Below, one piece after another: positions 19,017-28,120 of a DNA stretch of 64,000 bases. This stretch comes from Burkholderia metallica (GTDB lineage: Bacteria > Pseudomonadota > Gammaproteobacteria > Burkholderiales > Burkholderiaceae), in contig NZ_CADFDB010000004.1 in assembly GCF_902832845.1 (NCBI RefSeq), forward strand, positions 496,001 to 560,000. The letters are read 5' to 3'. The notes under the pieces are model-generated. The model ran no database searches. It was not told the origin of the DNA and was given only the letters and a program-made list of their open reading frames with translations. Both the position numbers and the translations under genes were made by a program. Each line of letters starts with the position of its first letter. Positions within the stretch are counted from its first letter, which is position 1.

Positions 19017-19661
19017 TTACTGCGCCTGCGCGGCGCGCAGGTAGATTTCGACGCGGCGGTTCTGTGCGCGGCCGGCTTCGGTCGCGTTGTCCGCGATCGG
19101 ATTCGATGCACCCATGCCTTGCGCCGACAGGCGGGCGCCGTTCACGCCGCGCTGCGCGAGTGCGTTCACGACGCTTTGCGCGCGGTTCTGCGACAGCGTC
19201 TGGTTCAGCTGCGCCGAGCCCGTGCTGTCCGTGTAGCCGACGATCGATGCCGTCACCTGCGGGTTCTGGTTCAGCGTCGTCGCCAGGTCGTTCAGCAGCG
19301 GCGTGAAGGCCGGCGTGATCGCGTACTGGTTCGTCGCGAACGTCACCGAGCTCGGGACGTTCAGCTTCAGCGAGCCGTCCGGCTGCTCGGTCACTTGCGT
19401 ACCCGTCTGCGCTGCCGACGGCGCGAGCTTGTTCTTGATCGCCTGCCAGTTGTAACCCGTCACGCCGCCGACCAGCGCGCCGACGCCTGCGCCGATCGCC
19501 GCGCCCTTGCCGCCGCCCGCCAGTGCGCCGATGCCTGCGCCCAGCGCCGCGCCCGTGCCGGTACCGACGGCCGTGTTCGAGCCTTGCTGCGTGGCGCAAC
19601 CTGCCAGCAGGGCGCCGGCCAGTGCAAAGACGGAAAGGCGAGTCGCGATTTTCATGTTCAT
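19017..19661 (-). CDS. OmpA-family lipoprotein with glycine-zipper region
   Basis: A protein of 214 residues. A lipoprotein signal peptide ends with lipobox LLAGC (Cys about residue 22). A glycine-zipper region follows (GTGTGAALGAGIGALAGGGKGAAIGAGVGALVGG), which suggests membrane association. The C-terminal half is an OmpA-like peptidoglycan-binding domain, with VTFATNQYAITP, IVGYTDSTGSAQLNQTLSQNRAQSV and the closing NRRVEIYL. It resembles the YiaD/OmpA lipoproteins that tie the outer membrane to the cell wall. ATG 19661 is preceded by agagga at normal spacing; the longer frame to 19733 lacks one. It is divergent from apbC. Confidence 0.9.
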   Translation of the reverse strand: MNMKIATRLSVFALAGALLAGCATQQGSNTAVGTGTGAALGAGIGALAGGGKGAAIGAGVGALVGGVTGYNWQAIKNKLAPSAAQTGTQVTEQPDGSLKLNVPSSVTFATNQYAITPAFTPLLNDLATTLNQNPQVTASIVGYTDSTGSAQLNQTLSQNRAQSVVNALAQRGVNGARLSAQGMGASNPIADNATEAGRAQNRRVEIYLRAAQAQ

Positions 19662-20012
19662 CTTGGATTCCTCTCTTGGTTGAACGAGTCGACAACGACG
19701 ACAACAACAGTTACGGCTTCCGGCGCGGGCCACCCGAAAAAGGAGGGTGGGCCCGCATGCGCGGCAGCCGCCGAGGCGGCCGCATGTCCTGTCCGTCAGC
19801 GTGGCTGTTGGGACAGTGCGACGCGTCAGCCTCTACAATATAGGCGGTTAGCGGCCGATTTGGCCCCATAGCATGCCGCACGCGAAGAGTGCGCCGGGTC
19901 GCGCGTTCGCGCAATGGCGTGCAACAGATTCTTTCACTTTTCCCGATTTTCGCAGCGTAATTTGATATTTTTTGACGTTTGCGTGGGAGAAAAACGTTTT
20001 CACGGAGTTTCG
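19662..20012. promoter_or_regulatory. Divergent region between the OmpA-like gene and apbC
   Basis: A 351-base gap. A TACAAT hexamer at 19834-19839 and an AT-rich stretch at 19930-19976 (with TTGATA at 19962-19967 and TTGACG at 19972-19977) are the likely promoter zones for the rightward apbC. I could not fix a properly spaced -35/-10 pair. A ggag site precedes the apbC start. Confidence 0.35.
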
Positions 20013-21104
20013 ATGAGCATTGACCGGGCACAAGTCGACGCCGCATTGGCGGCTGTCGTCGACCCTAATACGGGCCGTCCGTATGCGGCGAACAAGGGCG
20101 TGCGCAACGTCGCGATCGACGGCGACGTCGTCACGCTCGACGTGGTGCTCGGCTATCCCGCGCGCAGCCAGCACGACGACGTGCGCGCACGCGTCACCGC
20201 CGCGCTGCAGGCCGTGGCCGGCGTGCGCGACGCGCGTGTCGCCGTGTCGCAGGAGATCGTCGCGCATACGGTGCAGCGGGGCGTGAAACTGCTGCCGAAC
20301 GTGAAGAACATCGTGGCGGTCGCATCGGGCAAGGGCGGTGTCGGCAAGAGCACGACCGCCGTCAACCTCGCGCTGGCGCTGGCCGCGGAAGGCGCGTCGG
20401 TCGGCATTCTCGATGCCGACATCTACGGCCCGTCGCTGCCGACGATGCTCGGCATCCACGGCCAGCGGCCGGAGTCGCCCGACAACCAGTCGATGAACCC
20501 GCTCGTCGGACACGGGCTGCAGGCGAACTCGATCGGCTTCCTGATCGACGAAGACAATCCGATGGTGTGGCGCGGCCCGATGGCGACCTCCGCGCTCGAG
20601 CAGCTGCTGCGTCAGACCAACTGGCGCGAGCTCGACTACCTGATCGTCGACATGCCGCCCGGCACCGGCGACATCCAGCTCACGCTCGCGCAGCGCGTGC
20701 CCGTCACCGGCGCGGTGATCGTCACGACGCCGCAGGACATCGCGCTGCTCGATGCGAAAAAGGGCCTGAAGATGTTCGAGAAGGTCGGGATTCCGATCCT
20801 CGGCATCGTCGAGAACATGAGCATCCACGTCTGCTCGAACTGCGGCCACGAGGAGCACATCTTCGGCGCCGGCGGGGCCGAGCGGATGGCGAAGGACTAC
20901 GGCGTGAACGTGCTCGGCAGCCTGCCGCTCGACATCGCGATCCGCGAGCGCGCCGACAGCGGCACGCCGACGGTCGTGGCCGATGCCGGGGGCGCGCTGG
21001 CGCGCCGCTACCGCGACATCGCGCGCGGCGTGGCGCTCGCGATTGCCGAGCGCGCGCGCGACATGACGTCGAAGTTCCCGTCGATCGTTGTTCAAAATAC
21101 GTAA
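20013..21104 (+). CDS. apbC: Iron-sulfur cluster carrier ATPase (Mrp/ApbC, NBP35 family)
   Basis: A protein of 363 residues. ApbC/Mrp binds and transfers [4Fe-4S] clusters to apo-enzymes in the cytosol. The N-terminal 90 residues are a MIP18/DUF59 domain. The ATPase core has the deviant Walker motif GKGGVGKSTTAVN, GILDADIYGPSLPTMLG and IVDMPPGTGDIQL. The cluster-binding CxxC is visible as CSNCG in IVENMSIHVCSNCGHEEHIFG. ATG 20013 (MSIDRAQ) is preceded by ggag; a longer frame from 19914 has no ribosome site. Close to metG, as in many proteobacteria. Confidence 0.93.
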   Translation: MSIDRAQVDAALAAVVDPNTGRPYAANKGVRNVAIDGDVVTLDVVLGYPARSQHDDVRARVTAALQAVAGVRDARVAVSQEIVAHTVQRGVKLLPNVKNIVAVASGKGGVGKSTTAVNLALALAAEGASVGILDADIYGPSLPTMLGIHGQRPESPDNQSMNPLVGHGLQANSIGFLIDEDNPMVWRGPMATSALEQLLRQTNWRELDYLIVDMPPGTGDIQLTLAQRVPVTGAVIVTTPQDIALLDAKKGLKMFEKVGIPILGIVENMSIHVCSNCGHEEHIFGAGGAERMAKDYGVNVLGSLPLDIAIRERADSGTPTVVADAGGALARRYRDIARGVALAIAERARDMTSKFPSIVVQNT

Positions 21105-21238
21105 AACCCTTGCGGGGCGGGGCCTCAACGCTGTTTACGGCGCCGCGAGGCGCGGTATCATGGCGACTTTTCCCGGGTCCCTTTACCTGCCCGGCGCGGC
21201 CGCCGTGTCAAACGGCCGTCAGCCGGCATGAGGATCGA

Positions 21239-21775
21239 ATGAAACAACGACATCACGGCGTGCGCGCCGGCCGCGTGCGGTACGCGCTGCTGGCCGCCGC
21301 CGCGCTGGGCCTGCTGGCCGGCTGCACCTCCTTTTCCTCGTCGCACGAAAAACGGGCCGACGCGCAACTGCAGCCGACGGTCGGCTCGCAGGCGCGCGGC
21401 GCGGTCACGTTCGTCGAGCGTCCGGACGGCGTGCAGGTCACCTACAACCTGGCCGGCCTGCCGCCGAACACCGATCACGCGTTGCAGGTGCACGAACGCG
21501 GCGACTGCAACGCGGGCGACGGCTCGAGCGCCGGCCAGGTGTTCGCGCCGGCCGCCGACCGGCTGCGCGCCGGTGCGCGCGTCGCCGGCGATCTCGGCAA
21601 CATCCATGCGGACGCGAACGGCGTCGCGGCCGGCTTCATCGTCGCGCCCGATCTGGCCCTCGATGGCGTGCGCTCGGCGATGAACCGCGCGGTGCTGGTG
21701 CACCGCGACGCGAGCGACCCCGCGTTTGCGCAGCACGGCGCGGGGCCGGCGCTGGCCTGCGGCGTGATCCGTTGA
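21239..21775 (+). CDS. Cu/Zn-superoxide-dismutase-like lipoprotein with degenerate metal site
   Basis: A protein of 178 residues with a lipoprotein signal (GLLAGC, Cys about residue 29). The SodC fold is recognisable: HALQVHERGDC, GDLGNIHADANGVAAG and ALACGVI. However, the usual FHVH copper pair reads LQVH, the bridging His of GxHFNP is gone (AGQVFAP), the HxGDLGN zinc His is Val or Arg here (ARVAGDLGN), and the active-site Arg before LACGV is Ala. The second copper His (VHE), the zinc Asp and the late His (LVHRDAS) remain, as do both disulfide cysteines. Activity as a dismutase is therefore doubtful. It could be a structural or copper-binding relative. It stands between apbC and dcd. Confidence 0.8.
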   Translation: MKQRHHGVRAGRVRYALLAAAALGLLAGCTSFSSSHEKRADAQLQPTVGSQARGAVTFVERPDGVQVTYNLAGLPPNTDHALQVHERGDCNAGDGSSAGQVFAPAADRLRAGARVAGDLGNIHADANGVAAGFIVAPDLALDGVRSAMNRAVLVHRDASDPAFAQHGAGPALACGVIR

Positions 21776-21901
21776 CGGCCGCCGCGTGCGGAGCCCGATG
21801 ATCGCGTAAAATGTGCGCCTTTCCCGGCCGCTGCCTCGCGCGAGCGGCCCTTCCCGACTGTCACGCAGCGTTTCCTGGCGCCCCGAATATGCAACGACCC
21901 C

Positions 21902-21970
21902 AACGCTCACTTCGTTCGCTGTCCCCCGAAGGGACGGCCAGCTTCCTTGGGACGGCCCGGCGGAGGCTCG
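21902..21970. repeat. Candidate Burkholderiales-type intergenic repeat next to dcd
   Basis: The stretch from aacgctcacttcgttcgctg to cggcggaggctcg includes a small hairpin gtccc-ccgaa-gggac (21921-21935). From memory, closely similar sequences recur between genes of Burkholderia and Bordetella relatives, with the same order of elements. Only one copy lies in this window. The ggagg that serves as ribosome site for dcd is at its right end. Confidence 0.5.
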
Positions 21971-21971
21971 C

Positions 21972-22541
21972 ATGAGCATCAAGTCCGACAAATGGATTCG
22001 GCGCATGGCCGAAGAACACAAGATGATCGAGCCGTTCGTGCCCGATCAGGTTCGCGCGTCCGAGGACGGCCGCCGGATCGTCAGCTACGGCACGTCGAGC
22101 TACGGCTACGATATCCGCTGCGCGGACGAATTCAAGATCTTCACGAACATCAACTCGACGATCGTCGATCCGAAGAACTTCGACGAGGGTTCGTTTGTCG
22201 ATTTCAAGGGCGACGTGTGCATCATCCCGCCGAACTCGTTCGCGCTGGCCCGCACCGTCGAATATTTCCGCATCCCGCGCACCGTGCTGACCGTCTGCCT
22301 CGGCAAGTCGACCTATGCGCGCTGCGGGATCATCGTCAACGTGACGCCGTTCGAACCCGAGTGGGAAGGCTACGTCACGCTGGAATTCTCGAACACCACG
22401 CCGCTGCCCGCGAAGATCTATGCGAACGAAGGCGTCGCGCAGGTGCTCTTCTTCGAAAGCGACGAAGTGTGCGACGTGTCGTACGCGGATCGCGGCGGCA
22501 AGTATCAGGGGCAGCGCGGTGTCACGCTGCCGAAAACCTGA
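21972..22541 (+). CDS. dcd: dCTP deaminase
   Basis: A protein of 189 residues. Dcd deaminates dCTP to dUTP, the first step of dTMP supply in many Gram-negative bacteria. Signatures are the N-terminal [35 protein letters not shown], the conserved stretch [33 protein letters not shown] with the catalytic Glu in FEPEWEG, and the C-terminal [14 protein letters not shown] 21972 is preceded by ggagg; a longer frame from 21813 is not supported. A terminator follows, directly before the decarboxylase gene. Confidence 0.97.
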
Positions 22542-22574
22542 TCTGGTTGCATAACGTCTCACCAGTTTCCGGGT

Positions 22575-22610
22575 GACCGCTGCGCGTGACGCGCCGCGGT
22601 CGTTCTTTTT
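22575..22610 (+). terminator. Probable terminator between dcd and the decarboxylase
   Basis: Stem gaccgc (22575-22580) with gcggtc (22596-22601), an inner GC-rich arm and five T (22606-22610). The ggag ribosome site of the next gene comes immediately after the T run, so this may also act as an attenuator-like element. Confidence 0.5.
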
Positions 22611-22622
22611 GGAGAATCGCCC

Positions 22623-24902
22623 ATGAAGTTTCGTTTCCCCGTCGTCATCATCGACGAAGATTTCCGCTCCGAGAACATCTCGGGCTCCGGCATCCGGGCG
22701 TTGGCCGAAGCGATCGAGAAGGAGGGCGTCGAAGTCCTCGGCCTCACGAGCTACGGCGATCTGACGTCGTTCGCGCAGCAGTCGAGCCGCGCGTCGTGCT
22801 TCATCCTGTCGATCGACGACGACGAACTCATGCTCGGCGAAACCGGCCCGGACGGCGAACTGCCCGAGCTCGCGACCGCGATCATCGAGCTGCGCGCGTT
22901 CGTCACCGAAGTGCGCCGCCGCAACGCGGACATCCCGATCTTCCTGTACGGCGAGACGCGCACGTCGCGCCATTTGCCGAACGACATCCTGCGCGAACTG
23001 CACGGCTTCATCCACATGTTCGAGGACACGCCGGAGTTCGTCGCGCGCCACATCATCCGCGAAGCGAAGGTCTATCTCGACTCGCTCGCGCCGCCGTTCT
23101 TCAAGGAACTCGTGAAGTACGCGGACGAAGGCTCGTACTCGTGGCACTGCCCGGGCCACTCGGGCGGCGTCGCGTTCCTGAAGAACCCGCTCGGCCAGAT
23201 GTTCCACCAGTTCTTCGGCGAGAACATGCTGCGCGCGGACGTCTGCAACGCGGTGGACGAACTCGGCCAGCTGCTCGACCACACGGGCCCGGTCGCGGCG
23301 TCCGAGCGCAACGCGGCGCGCATCTTCAGCGCGGACCACCTGTTCTTCGTGACCAACGGCACGTCGACGTCGAACAAGATCGTCTGGCATGCGACGGTCG
23401 CACCGGGCGACATCGTGCTGGTCGACCGCAACTGCCACAAGTCGATCCTGCACGCGATCACGATGACGGGCGCGATCCCCGTGTTCCTCACGCCGACGCG
23501 CAATCACTTCGGCATCATCGGGCCGATCCCGCGCGACGAATTCAAGCCGGAGAACATCCGCAGGAAGATCGAGGCGAACCCGTTCGCGCGCGAGGCGCTG
23601 CGCGCGAACCCGGACATGAAGCCGCGCATCCTGACGATCACGCAGAGCACGTACGACGGTGTCGTCTACAACGTCGAGATGATCAAGGACCTGCTCGGCG
23701 ACCTGCTCGACACGCTGCACTTCGACGAAGCGTGGCTGCCGCACGCGACGTTCCACCCGTTCTACCGCGACATGCACGCGATCGGCGACGGCCGGCCGCG
23801 CACGGGGGCGCTCGTGTTCGCGACGCACTCGACGCACAAGCTGCTCGCGGGCATCTCGCAGGCGTCGCAGATCGTCGTGCAGGATTCGGAGAACCGCACG
23901 TTCGACAAGCACCGCTTCAACGAGGCGTACCTGATGCACACGTCGACGAGCCCGCAGTACGCGATCATCGCGTCGTGCGACGTCGCGGCCGCGATGATGG
24001 AGCCGCCGGGCGGCACCGCGCTCGTCGAGGAATCGATCGCCGAGGCGATCGATTTCCGCCGCGCGATGCGCAAGGTCGACGCCGAGTACGGCGACGACTG
24101 GTTCTTCAGCGTGTGGGGCCCGGACAACCTGTCCGCGGAAGGCATCGGCTCGCGCGAGGACTGGATGCTGAAGCCGAACGACCACTGGCACGGCTTCGGC
24201 CCGCTGGCGGAAGGCTTCAACATGCTCGACCCGATCAAGGCGACGATCATCACGCCGGGGCTCGACGTCGACGGCGAATTCGGCGAGACCGGCATTCCGG
24301 CCGCGATCGTCACGAAGTACCTGGCCGAGCACGGGATCATCGTCGAGAAGACCGGCCTGTACTCGTTCTTCATCATGTTCACGATCGGCATCACGAAGGG
24401 CCGCTGGAACTCGATGGTGACCGAGCTGCAGCAGTTCAAGGACGACTACGACAACAACCAGCCGCTGTGGCGCGTGCTGCCGGAATTCGTCGCGCAGCAT
24501 CCGCGCTACGAGCGCGTCGGCCTGCGCGACCTGTGCACGCAGATCCACGACGTGTACCGCGCGAACGACATCGCGCGCCTGACGACGGAGATGTACCTGT
24601 CGGACATGGAGCCGGCGATGAAGCCGTCGGACGCGTTCGCGAAGCTCGCGCACCGCAAGATCGACCGCGTGCCGCTCGACGAGCTCGAAGGCCGCGTGAC
24701 GAGCATCCTGCTCACGCCGTACCCGCCGGGCATTCCGCTGCTGATTCCGGGCGAGCGCTTCAACAAGACGATCGTGAACTACCTGCGGTTCGCGCGCGAC
24801 TTCAACGAACGCTTCCCGGGCTTCCACACCGACATCCACGGCCTCGTCGCGGAAGACGTGAACGGCCGCGTCGAGTACTTCGTCGACTGCGTGCGCGACT
24901 GA
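22623..24902 (+). CDS. Orn/Lys/Arg decarboxylase, PLP fold type I
   Basis: A protein of 759 residues, of the large inducible-type family (LdcC, AdiA, SpeC). The N-terminal wing domain (about 1-130) resembles a response-regulator receiver fold (FPVVIIDEDFRSENISG). The core shows WHCPGHSGG, TNGTSTSNKIV, the PLP-ring aspartate region LHFDEAWLPHATFHPFY and the Schiff-base lysine in ATHSTHKLLAG. The C-terminal domain ends in PYPPGIPLLIPGE. Arginine, lysine or ornithine could be the substrate; the sequence alone does not tell me which. These enzymes consume protons and make polyamines or cadaverine. The LprI-like gene overlaps its stop by one base, so they are translationally coupled. Confidence 0.9.
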   Translation: MKFRFPVVIIDEDFRSENISGSGIRALAEAIEKEGVEVLGLTSYGDLTSFAQQSSRASCFILSIDDDELMLGETGPDGELPELATAIIELRAFVTEVRRRNADIPIFLYGETRTSRHLPNDILRELHGFIHMFEDTPEFVARHIIREAKVYLDSLAPPFFKELVKYADEGSYSWHCPGHSGGVAFLKNPLGQMFHQFFGENMLRADVCNAVDELGQLLDHTGPVAASERNAARIFSADHLFFVTNGTSTSNKIVWHATVAPGDIVLVDRNCHKSILHAITMTGAIPVFLTPTRNHFGIIGPIPRDEFKPENIRRKIEANPFAREALRANPDMKPRILTITQSTYDGVVYNVEMIKDLLGDLLDTLHFDEAWLPHATFHPFYRDMHAIGDGRPRTGALVFATHSTHKLLAGISQASQIVVQDSENRTFDKHRFNEAYLMHTSTSPQYAIIASCDVAAAMMEPPGGTALVEESIAEAIDFRRAMRKVDAEYGDDWFFSVWGPDNLSAEGIGSREDWMLKPNDHWHGFGPLAEGFNMLDPIKATIITPGLDVDGEFGETGIPAAIVTKYLAEHGIIVEKTGLYSFFIMFTIGITKGRWNSMVTELQQFKDDYDNNQPLWRVLPEFVAQHPRYERVGLRDLCTQIHDVYRANDIARLTTEMYLSDMEPAMKPSDAFAKLAHRKIDRVPLDELEGRVTSILLTPYPPGIPLLIPGERFNKTIVNYLRFARDFNERFPGFHTDIHGLVAEDVNGRVEYFVDCVRD

Positions 24903-25723
24903 TGGCGGCGCATGGACGAATCCGGGCGATGCGCGCGGCGCTGGCCGCGCTCGTCGTCTGGGCGGCAGGGGCGGCGGGGCTGGCGGGCGCAGGGGCCGCG
25001 CACGCGGAAGTCGCCGCGGCCGACCCGATCGACGTCGCGATGCGGCAATGCCTCGCGCGGCGCGACCGGTCGTCGCCGGCCGGCCAGATCCAGTGCATGG
25101 GCGAAGCGCAGCAGCAGTGGCAGGCCGTGATGGACGGCGCGTACCAGCGCCTGCTGAAAGATGCGCCGGCCGACGCGAAGCGCGGCTGGCAGGACAGCCA
25201 GCGCCGCTGGCTGACGTGGCGCAAGGACGAAGTGCAGTTGCTGAAGGCGGTGTACGACACGACGCGCGGCACCGCGTACGCGATGTCGAGTGCCGATCTG
25301 CAGTTGCAGCCGGTGCGCGATCGCGCGCTGGCGCTGCGCAGTGCAGCGGATCGCTATGCGCCGCCGCCTGCCGCCGTGCCGGTCGCGGCCACGAGCGGCG
25401 CGCAGGGCGGCCCGGGCGCGGCCCGGGGCGCGACCCTGCCGACCGGCAAGCCGGCGCCGCGCGATCCGGCCGTGCATCGCGTGCGGCCGTGCGAACAGGA
25501 CGCCGCGTGCGAGCACGCGCTGTTCGACCTGAACCGCTATTACCAGAAGCTGCGCCGCAAGATGCCGGCGCATTCGGCTGCGACGCTCGTGCGCGCGCAG
25601 CGTGCGTGGATCGGGTTCCGCGATGCGACGGCGCCGCTCGTCGGCGAGGACGGCCGCGTCGACCTGATCGGCGCGCGCATCGCGACGATGAAACGGCTGT
25701 CGGAGACGGCCGGCAACAAGTAA
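24902..25723 (+). CDS. Exported protein with two LprI-like (DUF1311) domains
   Basis: A protein of 273 residues with a signal peptide ending at GAAHA. Two similar segments follow, each with cysteines and a W-containing motif. The first runs from RQCLARRD and IQCMGEAQQQWQAVMDGAYQRLL to QDSQRRWLTWRKDEV. The second runs from RPCEQDAACEHALFDLNRYYQKL to RAQRAWIGFRDA. This matches the LprI N-terminal/DUF1311 family, some members of which inhibit lysozyme in the periplasm. A Pro/Ala/Gly-rich linker separates them. The start ATG overlaps the decarboxylase stop (TGATG); a shorter start lies about 24 bases downstream. The lysozyme-inhibitor role is inferred from family only. Confidence 0.75.
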   Translation: MAAHGRIRAMRAALAALVVWAAGAAGLAGAGAAHAEVAAADPIDVAMRQCLARRDRSSPAGQIQCMGEAQQQWQAVMDGAYQRLLKDAPADAKRGWQDSQRRWLTWRKDEVQLLKAVYDTTRGTAYAMSSADLQLQPVRDRALALRSAADRYAPPPAAVPVAATSGAQGGPGAARGATLPTGKPAPRDPAVHRVRPCEQDAACEHALFDLNRYYQKLRRKMPAHSAATLVRAQRAWIGFRDATAPLVGEDGRVDLIGARIATMKRLSETAGNK

Positions 25724-25761
25724 GCGCCGGGCCGCGACGGTCGCGATCACGGCGTCACGCA

Positions 25762-25789
25762 AAACGGGCACCCTGTCGGGTGCCCGTTT
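25762..25789. terminator. Bidirectional terminator between the LprI-like gene and the HAD gene
   Basis: Perfect 12-bp stem aaacgggcaccc (25762-25773) with gggtgcccgttt (25778-25789) and a 4-base loop. Confidence 0.88.
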
Positions 25790-25813
25790 GCATTCGGGAG
25801 CGGCGCGACGCGC

Positions 25814-26497
25814 TTACGCGGGCTGCTGCGTATCGAGGCGGCCGAACCACGACGGCACGAGCGCAACCGCATCGTCGAGCGACGCGAGCACGTGCAGGCT
25901 CAGCGCGACGATTTCGGGCGTCGGCGCCTTCAGGTCGGGCACGGTGACGACCGATGCGCCGGCCCCCGCGGCCGACAGCGCGCCGAAGTCGCTATCTTCG
26001 AACGCGACGCATGCGCGGGCCGGCACGCCGAGGCGTTCGGCCGCGAGCCGGTAGACGGCCGGATCGGGCTTGCCGCGCGCGACTTCGTCGCCGCCCGCGA
26101 TCGCGCGGAAGAACGGCAGCACGCCGACCGCGTCGAGCCGTGCGCGAATCACGTCGCACGCGGACGACGAGGCGACCGCGCACGGAATCCCGGCCTGCGC
26201 GAGCGCGTCGAGCAGCGCGAACGCGCCGGGCTTCAGCGGAAACTTCGGATGCGGTTCGGGCGACGCGAGTTGCTCGCGCACGCGGGTGCGCACCGCGTCG
26301 AACGTGTCGGGGTGGCCGATCAGCCGCGCCAGGATGACCTGGCCTTCGGCGAACGAGCGCCCGACGATCTGCAGGTAGTCGGCGACGGTCAGCGTGATGC
26401 CGTGCGCGTTCGACACGTCGATCCACGTGTTCATGATGGTCCGCTCGGAATCGACGAGCAGGCCGTCCATGTCGAAGAGCGCGGCGGAAAAGGTCAT
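25814..26497 (-). CDS. HAD-superfamily sugar-phosphatase-like hydrolase
   Basis: A protein of 227 residues from ATG 26497 (MTFSAALFDMDG) or 230 from 26506. Subfamily I HAD with the catalytic DxD in LFDMDGLLVDSE, Ser in VASSSACDVIRARL (motif II), Lys in VARGKPDP (motif III) and VAFEDSDFGALSAAGAG (motif IV). It resembles hexose-phosphate or phosphoglycolate-type phosphatases such as YniC/HxpB; the substrate is not predictable. A longer frame to 26632 adds a basic, non-conserved stretch. It lies downstream of argH on the same strand but beyond the argH terminator. Confidence 0.85.
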   Translation of the reverse strand: MTFSAALFDMDGLLVDSERTIMNTWIDVSNAHGITLTVADYLQIVGRSFAEGQVILARLIGHPDTFDAVRTRVREQLASPEPHPKFPLKPGAFALLDALAQAGIPCAVASSSACDVIRARLDAVGVLPFFRAIAGGDEVARGKPDPAVYRLAAERLGVPARACVAFEDSDFGALSAAGAGASVVTVPDLKAPTPEIVALSLHVLASLDDAVALVPSWFGRLDTQQPA

Positions 26498-26558
26498 CGG
26501 CGGCATGCGGGAAGCGGGGCAGGCGACGGGCGGCACGATGGCCGCCCGAATGAAAAAC

Positions 26559-26575
26559 GGACGCCGAAGGCGTCC
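26559..26575 (-). terminator. Terminator of argH
   Basis: On the minus strand: ggacgcc-ttc-ggcgtcc (26575-26559) followed by GTTTTTC (26558-26552). Confidence 0.82.
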
Positions 26576-26591
26576 GTCCGGGACAGCGGGC

Positions 26592-28001
26592 TTACTGGCC
26601 GAGCGCGGCGCGGGCCGCGTTGACGGCCGCACGCACCTGGTCGGGCGCGGTGCCGCCCGGATGGTTGCGGCTTGCGACCGAACCCTCGAGCGTCAGGTAG
26701 CCGAACACGTCTTCGCCGATCAGGTGCGCGACGTTCGGCAGCTCCTGCTTCATTTCGTCGAGCGTCAGGTCGGCCAGATCGATGCCGCGGTCGTCGCAGA
26801 TCTTCACGGCGTGCGCGACGGCTTCGTGCGCATCGCGGAACGGCAGCCCGCGCTTCACCAGGTAGTCGGCGAGGTCGGTGGCGGTCGAGAAGCCCTGCAG
26901 TGCGGCCGCGCGCATCGCGACCGGCTTCACGGTGATGCCGGCAACCATCTCGGCGAAGATCCGCAGCGTGTCGGCGACGGTGTCGACCGTGTCGAACAGC
27001 GGTTCCTTGTCTTCCTGGTTGTCCTTGTTGTACGCGAGCGGCTGGCCCTTCATCAGCGTCAGCAACGCCATCAGGTGGCCGTTCACGCGGCCCGTCTTGC
27101 CGCGCGCGAGCTCGGGCACGTCGGGGTTCTTCTTCTGCGGCATGATCGAGCTGCCGGTGCAGAAGCGGTCGGCGATGTCGATGAAGCCGACGCGCGGGCT
27201 CATCCACAGCACGAGTTCTTCGGAGAAGCGCGACACGTGCGTCATCACGAGCGCGGACGCCGCGGTGAATTCGATCGCGAAGTCGCGATCCGACACCGCA
27301 TCGAGCGAGTTCGCGCAGATGCCGTCGAAGCCGAGCGTCTTCGCGACCGCGTGACGGTCGATCGGGTAGCTCGTGCCCGCGAGCGCGGCCGCGCCGAGCG
27401 GCAGGCGGTTCACGCGGGTGCGGCAGTCGCGCATGCGCTCGGCGTCGCGCGAGAACATCTCGACGTACGCGAGCAGGTGGTGGCCGAACGTGACGGGTTG
27501 CGCGACCTGCAGGTGCGTGAAGCCCGGCATGATCGTGTCGGCGTTCTGCTCCGCGAGGTCGAGTAGTGCGCCGCGCAGGTCGTTCAGCAGACCGCCGATG
27601 CGGTCGATCTCGCCGCGCAGCCACAGGCGGATGTCGGTCGCGACCTGGTCGTTGCGCGAGCGGCCCGTGTGCAGGCGCTTGCCGGCGTCGCCGATCAGCG
27701 CGGTCAGGCGCGCCTCGATGTTCAGGTGGACGTCTTCGAGGTCGAGCTGCCATTCGAATTCGCCGCGCTCGATTTCACCCTTGATCTGCGCCATCCCGCG
27801 TTCGATCGCGGCCAGGTCGTCGGCGCTGATGATCTTCTGCGCAGCGAGCATGTTCGCGTGCGCGAGCGAGCCGGCGATGTCGACGAGCGCGAGACGCTTG
27901 TCGAAAAACACCGACGACGTGTAGCGCTTGACCAGCTCCGACATCGGTTCCGAGAAGCGGGCCGACCAGGCCTCGCCCTTTTTGTGCAGTTGGGACGTCA
28001 T
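26592..28001 (-). CDS. argH: Argininosuccinate lyase
   Basis: A protein of 469 residues. It splits argininosuccinate to arginine and fumarate, the last step of arginine synthesis. The fumarase/aspartase superfamily signature is [12 protein letters not shown]; the catalytic-loop and active-site regions [28 protein letters not shown] and [18 protein letters not shown] are intact. The start is [12 protein letters not shown] at 28001; the open frame extends far upstream but those codons overlap unrelated genes. Ends at a clear terminator. Length is normal for the family. Confidence 0.96.
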   Translation of the reverse strand: MTSQLHKKGEAWSARFSEPMSELVKRYTSSVFFDKRLALVDIAGSLAHANMLAAQKIISADDLAAIERGMAQIKGEIERGEFEWQLDLEDVHLNIEARLTALIGDAGKRLHTGRSRNDQVATDIRLWLRGEIDRIGGLLNDLRGALLDLAEQNADTIMPGFTHLQVAQPVTFGHHLLAYVEMFSRDAERMRDCRTRVNRLPLGAAALAGTSYPIDRHAVAKTLGFDGICANSLDAVSDRDFAIEFTAASALVMTHVSRFSEELVLWMSPRVGFIDIADRFCTGSSIMPQKKNPDVPELARGKTGRVNGHLMALLTLMKGQPLAYNKDNQEDKEPLFDTVDTVADTLRIFAEMVAGITVKPVAMRAAALQGFSTATDLADYLVKRGLPFRDAHEAVAHAVKICDDRGIDLADLTLDEMKQELPNVAHLIGEDVFGYLTLEGSVASRNHPGGTAPDQVRAAVNAARAALGQ

Positions 28002-28120
28002 GGCGATTCTTCGAAGGGGGATGTTGGGCGGCGTGCGCCGCCGAGGGAATCCCGCGATTCTAACATTCGCGGGCCTGCCCGCCGCGGCGCGCGGCCGTTC
28101 GCGGCGGCCCGCCGGCCCGC

